From assembly GCA_964590725.1 (NCBI GenBank), contig CAZPWF010000023.1, positions 1 to 12,185 on the forward strand: DNA of 12,185 nt, read 5' to 3'. Shown here one piece after another: positions 1 through 4,957 of this stretch (its first letter is position 1; each line of letters starts with the position of its first letter). Source of the DNA: CAZPWF01 sp964590725. Its GTDB lineage: Bacteria > Patescibacteriota > Saccharimonadia > Saccharimonadales > JACQNP01. The translations under genes were made by a program, and so were the position numbers. Under the pieces are notes generated by a model. The model ran no database searches. It saw nothing but the letters and a program-made list of their open reading frames with translations, and was not told the DNA's origin.

Positions 1-54
1 TTCGGTTTATATCCGCTGTGGACGCTAAGAAATTTGAGAGGATCTGCTCCTAGT
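1..54 (+). rRNA. rrl: 23S rRNA, 5' exon (partial, cut by window start)
   Basis: This is the stretch of 23S rRNA that enters the sarcin-ricin loop (helix 95). It closely follows the E. coli sequence as I recall it: a TTCGGT...ATC.GC.GTGG.CGCT segment, then CTGCTCCTAGT, the 5' strand of the sarcin-ricin stem. Continuity breaks after T54 and resumes at 821 with ACGAGAGGACCGGAGTGGAC, so the rRNA is split by an intron. Position 54 as exon end is set by the intron rules: a U at the exon end that wobble-pairs with a G in the guide sequence. The 5' portion of the gene lies outside the window. Confidence 0.93.
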
Positions 55-820
55 AAGTAATTGCTACTTCATGCCGAGAGGCATGATGACAATGTGGCTT
101 ATAACGGTGAAGCCTTCATATGTTTTTGGTTTGAGGATTGTATAGTTCTTGGTCTGAATGATACAATCCGCTTGAGGACCAATAACCTCTGAAAGGTAAT
201 ACCGTGGGAAGTCGATCAGATATTGAGAAAGCTTATATTGCGGGTTTCCTTGATGGCGATGGCAGTATCATGTTGCAGCTTAAAAAGCGCAGCGATACTA
301 AACGTGGTTATAGATTTATGGCCACCATATGCCTCTATCAGGATTCCCGTCACGACTCAAACCTACACTGGATACGTAACTGTATAGGTGTAGGATACAT
401 TTCTAAGAGAAACGATAATATCACAGAACTACGAGTCAATGGTTTTAATACTGTTGGCAAGGTTTTGACTGATTTAAAGCCCTTCATTCGCTTCAAAGCA
501 CTTCAAACTGAAGCTATGATCAAGGCCTGTCGGATACTCGAAAGAGATGTTCGTAAGCTTTCAAAGCAACAACTACTTTTAATAGTAGAAAATATTTTGA
601 TAATACAGCGTGAGAATTACAAATCTCATAGCAAGAAATCAAAAGAAGAGTTGTTAAAGATACTTGATTTGACCCCGTAACGACTTGTTCGTTTGGCATC
701 GCCGCCAAACAACAGACTTGGCAAATAACAGTAGTCAGGTAACATGCCACTACCCTCGTTTGTATCGTGCAAAACGGGTAAAGATATAGTCTACGCTCCT
801 AGAAATAGGGGAATAAAGTG
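55..820 (+). ncRNA. Group I intron in the sarcin-ricin loop of 23S rRNA
   Basis: A self-splicing intron of 766 nt, about 290 nt without its ORF. The 5' splice site forms a textbook P1 helix: exon UAGU (51-54) plus intron AA (55-56) pairs with UUGCUA (61-66), capped by a GUAA tetraloop, with the conserved U54-G63 wobble at the splice site. A second hairpin with a GAGA loop follows (70-75 with 80-85). Further stems are 126-130 with 178-182, 135-143 with 161-169, and 691-697 with 704-710. The 3' core has AAGATATAGTCT (781-792), which matches the conserved S element; its AGTCT (788-792) pairs with AGACT (714-718) as P7. The intron ends in G820, the expected terminal guanosine. Joining 54 to 821 restores a normal sarcin-ricin sequence. 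I did not assign the subgroup. Confidence 0.9.
204..680 (+). CDS. LAGLIDADG homing endonuclease, single-motif (I-CreI-like)
   Basis: A 158-residue intron-encoded nuclease that would cut intron-less 23S genes at the intron insertion site and so spread the intron. One LAGLIDADG motif is visible (YIAGFLDGDGSI, residues 11-22), with Asp19 as the metal-binding acidic residue. Length, single motif and downstream landmarks match I-CreI as I know it: a Gln at 46, IGVGYI at 61-66 and LKPFIRFK at 91-98, whose Lys98 corresponds to a catalytic-site lysine. Single-motif members act as homodimers on near-palindromic sites. The start is GTG (204), 8 bases after a GAAAGG ribosome-binding site (191-196). The ORF lies inside the intron between the 5' core hairpins and the P7/P8 part, so it does not interrupt the catalytic core. 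It looks intact. Confidence 0.9.
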   Translation: MGSRSDIEKAYIAGFLDGDGSIMLQLKKRSDTKRGYRFMATICLYQDSRHDSNLHWIRNCIGVGYISKRNDNITELRVNGFNTVGKVLTDLKPFIRFKALQTEAMIKACRILERDVRKLSKQQLLLIVENILIIQRENYKSHSKKSKEELLKILDLTP

Positions 821-1049
821 ACGAGAGGACCGGAGTGGACGCACCGCTGGTGTACCAATTGTTCTACCAAGAGCATTGTTGGGTAGCTATGTGCGGAACA
901 GATAAGCGCTGAAAGCATATTAAGCGCGAAACTGACCTCAAGATTAGATTTCTCTATGATCCCCCAGAAAGACGATCTGGTTGATAGGTGCAAGGTGGAA
1001 GTACGGTAACGTATGGAGCCGAAGCATACTAATAGTCCCATCGACTTTT
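821..1049 (+). rRNA. rrl: 23S rRNA, 3' exon
   Basis: Starts with ACGAGAGGACCGGAGTGGAC, the GAGA tetraloop side of the sarcin-ricin loop, where elongation factors contact the ribosome. It then follows the known order of 23S domain VI: the GGTAGCTA.GTGCGGAA..GATAAG.GCTGAAAGCAT..TAAGC segment, a GTTGATAGG segment and the final TACTAATAG. The 3' end is placed at about 1049 by analogy with the short tail after TACTAAT in E. coli; the exact end depends on pairing with the gene's 5' end, which is outside the window. At about 229 nt this exon is slightly shorter than the matching E. coli stretch (about 248 nt). Confidence 0.92.
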
Positions 1050-1055
1050 TACGAA

Positions 1056-1089
1056 CCAAGAATTGCGCAGCTTGCTGTGTAGTTCTTGG
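1056..1089 (+). other. Hairpin just after 23S rRNA, likely processing stem
   Basis: Bases 1056-1070 pair with 1075-1089 in an unbroken 15-bp helix (four G-U pairs) around a CTTG loop. It lies about 7 bases past the 23S end in the 23S-5S spacer. No T-run follows, so it is not an intrinsic terminator. A role as an RNase processing site or spacer fold is inference from position. Confidence 0.55.
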
Positions 1090-1111
1090 GCAAGTGCAAT
1101 TTGACTAGTTA

Positions 1112-1132
1112 TTGGTGGTTCCAAACCACCAA
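1112..1132 (+). repeat. 9-bp inverted repeat in the 23S-5S spacer
   Basis: TTGGTGGTT (1112-1120) and AACCACCAA (1124-1132) are perfect complements around a 3-base loop. There is no T-tract on either side, and no tRNA can be folded in this spacer. Apart from this hairpin and the two others listed, I see nothing else between 1050 and 1180. Confidence 0.5.
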
Positions 1133-1180
1133 GACCGTTTACCTTAAGAATCTCAAAATCCGTGTTAAAAACCCATAAGA

Positions 1181-1233
1181 ATGGGCACCAATTTAGATAA
1201 TTTGCTTTGCAGATCACCTAAATTGGTGCCCAT
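1181..1233 (+). repeat. 16-bp inverted repeat overlapping the 5' end of 5S rRNA
   Basis: ATGGGCACCAATTTAG (1181-1196) is the exact reverse complement of CTAAATTGGTGCCCAT (1218-1233), with a 21-nt loop. The downstream arm contains the 5' strand of 5S helix I (1223-1230). In the precursor RNA, the leader can therefore pair with the same bases that must pair with the 5S 3' end. It could be a processing stem or a folding competitor; which one is not decidable from the sequence. Confidence 0.7.
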
Positions 1234-1337
1234 GGCGAGAGGGAGACACCTGTTCCCATCCCGAACACAGCAGTTAAGCCTCTCAGCGGTTACAATACTT
1301 GGCCAATCAAAGCCTGGGAAAATAGCACGGTGCCAAA
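1222..1337 (+). rRNA. rrf: 5S rRNA
   Basis: A 5S rRNA of about 116 nt, transcribed after 23S. The conserved loop segment is visible (TGTTCCCATCCCGAACACAG at 1250-1269, followed by CAGTTAAGCC). Helix I forms between TTGGTGCC (1223-1230) and GGTGCCAA (1329-1336) with two G-U pairs. The ends are approximate by one or two bases. Both termini are unusual in that each also belongs to a second perfect inverted repeat with flanking sequence (1181-1233 and 1316-1396). The 23S-5S spacer is about 172 nt. Confidence 0.93.
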
Positions 1338-1396
1338 TTATATAAAACCCTTCGGAAACGAGGGGTTTTATCTTTTTATTGCCGTGCTATTTTCCC
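1316..1396 (+). repeat. 15-bp inverted repeat between the 5S 3' part and the trailer
   Basis: GGGAAAATAGCACGG (1316-1330) inside 5S is the exact reverse complement of CCGTGCTATTTTCCC (1382-1396). The first terminator lies in the loop. Only transcripts that read through that terminator would contain both arms, and in them the 3' side of 5S could be trapped. Confidence 0.65.
1342..1380 (+). terminator. Intrinsic terminator of the rRNA operon
   Basis: ATAAAACCC (1342-1350) pairs with GGGTTTTAT (1363-1371). The stem extends inward by four more pairs (one G-U) to a GAAA tetraloop (1355-1358), 13 bp in all, and is followed by CTTTTTATT. It begins five bases after the 5S end. Confidence 0.9.
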
Positions 1397-1463
1397 GATG
1401 CGGAAAGTATAGGGGTCCCCGACGAACCTGTTCGGTGGGGTGGTGTCACGGTGTCAAATTATA
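1397..1463 (+). pseudogene. Possible 3' remnant of a second 5S rRNA
   Basis: The stretch ends in CACGGTGTCAAATTATA (1447-1463), identical at 16 of 17 positions to the end of the intact 5S plus its trailer (1326-1342). The preceding GGAAAGTATAGGGGTCCCC (1401-1419) resembles the loop E / helix IV part of a typical bacterial 5S, and like the intact copy it is followed by its own terminator. The 5' two-thirds of a 5S is absent and the middle is a GC-rich hairpin (1416-1440) that does not fit 5S well. A truncated tandem duplicate is the simplest reading; an unrelated structured trailer is the alternative. Confidence 0.4.
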
Positions 1464-1466
1464 GTT

Positions 1467-1497
1467 AAGCCATCCGAAAGGGTAGCTTTTCTTTTCT
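1467..1497 (+). terminator. Second intrinsic terminator after the 5S-like remnant
   Basis: AAGC (1467-1470) with GCTT (1485-1488), one C-A mismatch, then four pairs closed by a GAAA tetraloop (1476-1479), followed by the T-rich run TTTTCTTTTC. It is weaker than the first terminator and would catch read-through from the rRNA operon. Confidence 0.7.
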
Positions 1498-1502
1498 AGC
1501 TA

Positions 1503-1511
1503 TGTTATAAT
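1503..1511 (+). promoter_or_regulatory. Extended -10 promoter for the gene at 1535
   Basis: TGTTATAAT (1503-1511) is a TGn-extended consensus -10 box; no good -35 element is seen. Transcription would start near 1518, leaving a leader of about 17 nt that contains the TGGAG ribosome-binding site (1523-1527). Confidence 0.75.
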
Positions 1512-1534
1512 ATACATATTAATGGAGATTAATT

Positions 1535-1828
1535 ATGAACCAAATCTGGTTTAATGATGGAATAAACCCTGTGCCATCATTTGAAGAAAGAGAACAGATG
1601 GCAGTTGAAGAAGCTAGAGTCGACGCTCTTGTTTTTGGCCCAGCCGCAGCAGCAAGAATGTCTCGGGAACTGGGTAAAAGTGCGAGCTTTGATGACCCAT
1701 TTATGGCCGCAGCCAGGAAACGTTTATTTACTGGTTTGGTGACTGAAACTTTGGGTGGTGAAGTAGAAGTTCATCCACTTTCTCATGTAGCTATTCTGGC
1801 TAGTTTAGATAGCATAGATCTAAAGTAA
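1535..1828 (+). CDS. Hypothetical protein, 97 aa
   Basis: I do not recognise this protein. It is small and soluble in appearance, with no signal peptide or membrane segment. The N-terminal half is acidic (EEREQMAVEEARVDA, about residues 17-31), followed by an alanine-rich helix (AAAARMSRELGK) and a weakly hydrophobic C-terminus. The start is well supported: ATG at 1535 lies 7 bases after GGAG, and an extended -10 box is 23 bases upstream. It is a single-gene unit isolated between the rRNA terminators and the palindromic region. It converges on the HNH gene that ends at 2037. No function can be proposed from sequence or context. Confidence 0.75.
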   Translation: MNQIWFNDGINPVPSFEEREQMAVEEARVDALVFGPAAAARMSRELGKSASFDDPFMAAARKRLFTGLVTETLGGEVEVHPLSHVAILASLDSIDLK

Positions 1829-1829
1829 T

Positions 1830-2036
1830 TCTACGCATCACTTCGTGCTGCTTTCGACATACTTTTGCCAACAGCTGCAAAAGTATGCAAAAAAGCCGCA
1901 GCCGATTGGAAAACCGGAGCGTCACTCACTTGGTGTTATTCGGTTTCTGCGGAACTCGTCGCAAACTCCTCAAACATCCTCGAAACGCGACATAACACCT
2001 TCGCTCGTTCCTTCTGTTTTCGAAAGCCTGTGAGCG
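1830..2036. repeat. Large nested imperfect palindrome between convergent genes
   Basis: This 208-base gap is full of complementary segments: a perfect 11-bp hairpin (1858-1868 with 1877-1887); GGTGTTAT (1932-1939) with ATAACACC (1992-1999), continued inward imperfectly; and similar outer flanks, where GAAAAC (1909-1914) has an inverted counterpart GTTTTC (2015-2020) and CTACGC..TCAC..GCTTTCG (from 1831) resembles the complement of 2021-2039. The ORFs that cross it have no coding signature. It may be a decayed mobile element, a structured RNA, or only the shared terminator region of two convergent genes. Confidence 0.5.
1889..1952 (-). terminator. Candidate intrinsic terminator of the HNH gene
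   Basis: Read on the minus strand: CCGCAG (1952-1947) plus AAACCG (1946-1941), a loop, CGGTTT (1916-1911), a 9-nt bulge, then CTGCGG (1901-1896), C and TTTTTT (1894-1889). That gives 12 bp with a bulge directly before a T6 run. It lies about 85 nt after the HNH stop codon. Confidence 0.5.
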
Positions 2037-2555
2037 CTAGGATTCTTTTATCTCGCCGTAGGTGGTTGCCTTATTCTCTCTGAAATCTTCCATATACTTC
2101 CGACCTTTATCTGTTATAACTATGTAATCAGGGTTTGCTTTAACTCCCCCAATCAGTACGCCAGAAGCTGTTTCATGCAGCCTTATTAGTCCATCATCAA
2201 GGACGGATTTTACTAATAACAGCAAGTGTTTAATAAATGGCATGGCGTTATTTGGAGGTGCAACGTAAAGTGCTTCCAAAACGTCCAGCTCAAACTTAGA
2301 GTATTTTTCAATTGCAAATCTCAACTGAGCTTTGTATCTCTTCATACTCTTAGTGTCTATCTCGCCTTTATCGAATCTAGTATGACAGTTAGGACAAAGT
2401 GCTATTAGATTTTCATATTCGTGCTTCTTAACTTGATTCCAAGGTTTAATGTGGGCTATCTCCACATTTGTTGCTCTGCACGTTGGAATTGCACAACGGT
2501 GTCCAGCTTCAACAAGTATTGTTCTTTTCAGTTCCACGGGTATAGCAGTTCTCAT
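2037..2555 (-). CDS. HNH endonuclease with winged-helix-like C-terminus
   Basis: A 172-residue predicted nuclease. The N-terminal HNH fold has a zinc knuckle CAIPTC (Cys21, Cys26) and LCPNCH (Cys54, Cys57), and active-site candidates His35 (AHI), Asn49 and His58. HNH domains nick or cut DNA with a single metal ion. Residues about 85-158 look like a winged helix: hydrophobic helices, a variable strand pair, then YIVITDKGRKYM. This could bind DNA and give target choice. The ATG is preceded by AAGGAG at ideal spacing. The gene has its own promoter and a roughly 147-nt leader with terminator/antiterminator pairing, so expression appears conditional. It is divergent from another HNH gene. Homing, restriction or phage-defence roles are all open. 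Confidence 0.85.
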   Translation of the reverse strand: MRTAIPVELKRTILVEAGHRCAIPTCRATNVEIAHIKPWNQVKKHEYENLIALCPNCHTRFDKGEIDTKSMKRYKAQLRFAIEKYSKFELDVLEALYVAPPNNAMPFIKHLLLLVKSVLDDGLIRLHETASGVLIGGVKANPDYIVITDKGRKYMEDFRENKATTYGEIKES

Positions 2556-2702
2556 TATTTTCTCCTTAGTTTTTTATAAACAAAAAACCAGCCTATATAA
2601 TAAATGCTGGTTTAAAATATTCGTATATTCATAGGCTCGTCCTTCTTTCGTCAATATTATTACGACTTAATCCAGGTGACAGTAGAGCCGAGATGCTGTT
2701 AC
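2556..2702 (-). promoter_or_regulatory. Attenuator or riboswitch-like leader of the HNH gene
   Basis: On the minus strand a terminator hairpin, AAACCAGC (2613-2606) with GCTGGTTT (2592-2585) and a T6 run (2587-2582), lies just before the AAGGAG of the HNH gene. Upstream, AGCCTAT (2637-2631) can pair with ATAGGCT (2596-2590), which takes over part of the terminator's 3' arm. The same GAGCC (2638-2634) can pair instead with GGCTC (2689-2685) near the RNA's 5' end, so three mutually exclusive pairings are possible. GTAACAG...CTGTCAC (2702-2676) forms another 5' stem. I could not match it to a known riboswitch class. Confidence 0.55.
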
Positions 2703-2708
2703 GCTCTA

Positions 2709-2714
2709 ATTATA
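2709..2714 (-). promoter_or_regulatory. -10 box for the HNH gene
   Basis: A consensus TATAAT on the minus strand (ATTATA on plus). Transcription would begin around 2702, at the 5' edge of the structured leader. No strong -35 element is visible. Confidence 0.6.
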
Positions 2715-2775
2715 TCAAAACATAAAACGAACAAATGAAGTATTATTTGCAACAAATAAAGTATAGTTTAACAGA

Positions 2776-2784
2776 TGTTATAAT
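2776..2784 (+). promoter_or_regulatory. Extended -10 promoter giving a leaderless HNH-WYL mRNA
   Basis: TGTTATAAT (2776-2784) is a TGn-extended consensus -10 box. It ends six bases before the ATG at 2791, so the expected transcription start coincides with the start codon. There is no Shine-Dalgarno sequence between them. Confidence 0.75.
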
Positions 2785-2790
2785 TGCTCA

Positions 2791-3618
2791 ATGACTGGTT
2801 TGAAATTAAAAGGGCAGTATTATAATTTGAGTGATCCTATCAGTTTTAATGCGAAAATTAAAGATATAGATACTAGGTATACGGAAGAAAGTCTACGAGT
2901 AATCATTGCCCACGTGTACTTAAATTACGTGAATCGGGACTTCAAGTTAGTATGGTTTGATAAAAGAGACTTGCTTGAACAGCTTGAGGCTGGCAAGAAG
3001 TTTACCTTCGTTGGTAAACTCAAGGTTGATAATAAGGGTGAGCTCTGTATTCATAATTCAAAAGTTTATCCTTTTAGAAAGACGGCAACTAAGATTGCGC
3101 ACAGAACATTGAACTCATGGAATAGTAAAATTAACGGTCAAACTCTGAAGCCTGATGACGAATGGGAACTTATACGGCAACAAGTTTTTGTTAGGGATGG
3201 TGGTATGTGCGTAAGGTGTGGTCAGACCAACAAGCAATTAACAGTAGACCACATCAAACCAAAAAGCTTAGGTGGTGAGAATGTTTTAGGTAATCTTCAG
3301 ACACTATGTAGCGATTGCCACGAGAAAAAACATAACAGAAAAATATTTGATAAAGAATTTGACGCTGATCCAGAATACGGTAAGGACGTGAAGTTAACCG
3401 GCAAAGTTACTACTATTGTCGAGGCGATAAACGACAAAGATTTCCTCGAAATTTCTTATGTAGATAGGGAAGGTAATTCTACGAAACGTATTGTGGAGCC
3501 AATAGACCTGGTTGAAAATCATGGTCGCAATTATTTATTCGCATTCTGTAAGCTTCGTAATGATAATCGACACTTTAGAATTGGAAGAATCAAAGATATC
3601 ACACTCGTTGAAAAATAG
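2791..3618 (+). CDS. HNH nuclease fused to a WYL-like domain
   Basis: A 275-residue protein with three parts. Residues 1-95 are unrecognised; the part around 65-95 (FTFVGKLKVDNKGELCIHN) is strand-rich and could be an OB-like fold. Residues about 125-182 are an HNH domain: CVRC (Cys140, Cys143), DHIKP with His154, GNLQ with Asn168, and CSDCH (Cys173, Cys176, His177). Residues about 205-275 resemble a WYL domain: LEISYVDREGN, RIVEPIDL, NYLFAFC and HFRIGRIKDI follow the usual strand pattern. WYL domains are known as ligand- or nucleic-acid-sensing regulators and are common in defence loci, so a sensor-controlled nuclease is a reasonable inference. It is expressed from a leaderless-type promoter. 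It is divergent from, and not an evident paralogue of, the other HNH gene. Confidence 0.8.
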   Translation: MTGLKLKGQYYNLSDPISFNAKIKDIDTRYTEESLRVIIAHVYLNYVNRDFKLVWFDKRDLLEQLEAGKKFTFVGKLKVDNKGELCIHNSKVYPFRKTATKIAHRTLNSWNSKINGQTLKPDDEWELIRQQVFVRDGGMCVRCGQTNKQLTVDHIKPKSLGGENVLGNLQTLCSDCHEKKHNRKIFDKEFDADPEYGKDVKLTGKVTTIVEAINDKDFLEISYVDREGNSTKRIVEPIDLVENHGRNYLFAFCKLRNDNRHFRIGRIKDITLVEK

Positions 3619-3697
3619 AATAATAAGCGAGGGGAGGGGAAAAGATATAGCTTGTGATTATTCGCTTTCGATGAAGTTTGTAGAAGGTAGTGTTCCA

Positions 3698-4276
3698 CTA
3701 GCCTCCAACGCTATAGCTTTGTGTTGCAAATATCTCGAATAAATCAGTACATTCCTGATCGCTAAGTTTATGAACTGGTTGCTCTAGAAGAACATCAGAA
3801 TACGTACCATCTTCTCCATGAGGGAACTCAGTTACGATTATGGGTGGCATTTCTGGCGCCACAATAATTTTATAGCTCGTACCAAATGCAGGGTCGTCAT
3901 AACTGACATGGTCTACATCTTGTTCTGCCACAAATACTCGATCTGTCTCAAAGTAAAGATCAAGGAGTATTTCAATTGCCCCGTGTTGCTCAAATGTAGC
4001 TGTCTCGTAAGGATCATCTATAAAAATTGCACGTACACAAAATAGTTCTATCGAAAGCTCTTTATCGCTAAGTGTTTGCAATAGTATTGATGGTTTTTTT
4101 GTGCCCACAGCGTCGAATTCGTTAAACAGTAGCCAACCACTCGTAGGCCCATAGTCATGTATCTCTGCACTCCATTCAGCCTTTGACTCCTCATAGCGAT
4201 GTCGTAGCAAATCAGCAACTTTTGGATAAAAAGTTATTGATGCAGGTAACTCTTTTTCAGGTAATAGTTCACTCAT
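3698..4276 (-). CDS. Hypothetical acidic protein, third gene of operon
   Basis: I do not recognise this 192-residue protein. It is acidic, with no membrane segment or signal peptide, and is rich in alternating hydrophobic/charged stretches suggesting a mixed alpha/beta fold (SILLQTLSDKELSIELFCVR about residues 63-82; SYKIIVAPEMPPIIVTEF about 132-149). No catalytic motif stands out. The ATG follows GAGGA with a 5-base gap, and this Shine-Dalgarno sequence sits right after the stop codon of the gene at 4289, 12 bases away, so it is co-transcribed with the two genes upstream. The 3' end converges with the HNH-WYL gene (79 bases between stops); I see only weak hairpins there and no clear terminator. 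Confidence 0.75.
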   Translation of the reverse strand: MSELLPEKELPASITFYPKVADLLRHRYEESKAEWSAEIHDYGPTSGWLLFNEFDAVGTKKPSILLQTLSDKELSIELFCVRAIFIDDPYETATFEQHGAIEILLDLYFETDRVFVAEQDVDHVSYDDPAFGTSYKIIVAPEMPPIIVTEFPHGEDGTYSDVLLEQPVHKLSDQECTDLFEIFATQSYSVGG

Positions 4277-4288
4277 CTGCTTCCTCTT

Positions 4289-4954
4289 TTAGTCCTGTTG
4301 TTCTAAAGTTTTGGTAAAATGTGGGGCATATAATCTGGCTGCATGCAATGCTGGTTTGTCCGACCCATCAATGTTAAGCATCATTTCTCCTATACGACTA
4401 CTCTCAGAAATAGCTGAAGGGGTTTGTAGCGCATAGTCGAATATGTTCCCATCTACAAGCTGCTGTACGGCTTCATTATCGTACCACTCTGCAGTACCAG
4501 CCCAGCACTTATGAGCTGTGATCAATTCAGCACTTGCATGCAAGAATACTTCTTCGTGAAACTCTTGATTTTCACCCGAAGGCTGGCTCGTTATTTCAAA
4601 CAGGAGAGCGGGGTAAATTGCTTCAAGCGCATAAAGAGCCTTTAGTGGATCACCTGCTTGGCGATAAATAGTCGCTGCCTCGGTTCTCAGACGTGCAGCA
4701 TCATTCACAAAACCGCTAAACAAGTTTTCATCTCTTGCCCAATTGCTGCTAATACTTCTGTCGGCATAGTAACACAGGGTATCAGCCATCATGTTTTTAT
4801 CTGCACCAGCTTCGTGCTGTCGTTTTACTTCTCTATGAGCGCTATTTAAGAGCATAAATGAGTTCATCCCGGTTTGAGCTAATCTTTCGGGACTAGCATG
4901 AGCTCGGCGTTCGATTTCGGTGTATGTATACCACCTTGCATTTTCGATCGACAT
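4289..4954 (-). CDS. Hypothetical helical protein (possible TPR-like), second gene of operon
   Basis: A 221-residue protein that appears almost entirely alpha-helical and soluble. The segment around residues 85-120 (AARLRTEAATIYRQAGDPLK and onward) has the helix-turn-helix rhythm and small-residue spacing of a tetratricopeptide-type repeat, but I cannot mark regular repeats, so this is a weak assignment. No enzyme motif is visible. The start codon lies only 3 bases after the stop of the gene at 4958, and there is no ribosome-binding site before it. It is therefore probably translated by reinitiation (translational coupling), which implies related amounts of the two products. A scaffold or binding role would suit a TPR fold but is inference. 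Confidence 0.72.
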   Translation of the reverse strand: MSIENARWYTYTEIERRAHASPERLAQTGMNSFMLLNSAHREVKRQHEAGADKNMMADTLCYYADRSISSNWARDENLFSGFVNDAARLRTEAATIYRQAGDPLKALYALEAIYPALLFEITSQPSGENQEFHEEVFLHASAELITAHKCWAGTAEWYDNEAVQQLVDGNIFDYALQTPSAISESSRIGEMMLNIDGSDKPALHAARLYAPHFTKTLEQQD

Positions 4955-4957
4955 TAC

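Noticed and set aside
1050..1180. tRNA gene in the 23S-5S spacer
   Set aside because: No cloverleaf or T-loop consensus on either strand; only simple hairpins are present.
799..1217. Minus-strand open frames across the 23S 3' exon and spacer
   Set aside because: They are antisense to clear rRNA and have no ribosome-binding site or protein family signal.
1932..1999. Integron attC-like recombination site
   Set aside because: The palindrome has no matching core triplets at its ends, and no integrase is nearby.
1845..2083. Two overlapping plus-strand frames after the 97-aa gene
   Set aside because: They run through the nested inverted repeats, lack start signals, and one enters the antisense of the HNH gene.
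2641..2706. tRNA in the intergenic region between the two HNH genes
   Set aside because: GGCTC/GAGCC pairing looked like an acceptor stem, but no T-loop or anticodon arm fits; the terminator logic explains it better.
3512..3742. Plus-strand frame overlapping the end of the HNH-WYL gene
   Set aside because: Out-of-frame overlap with a well-supported gene and no domain signal.
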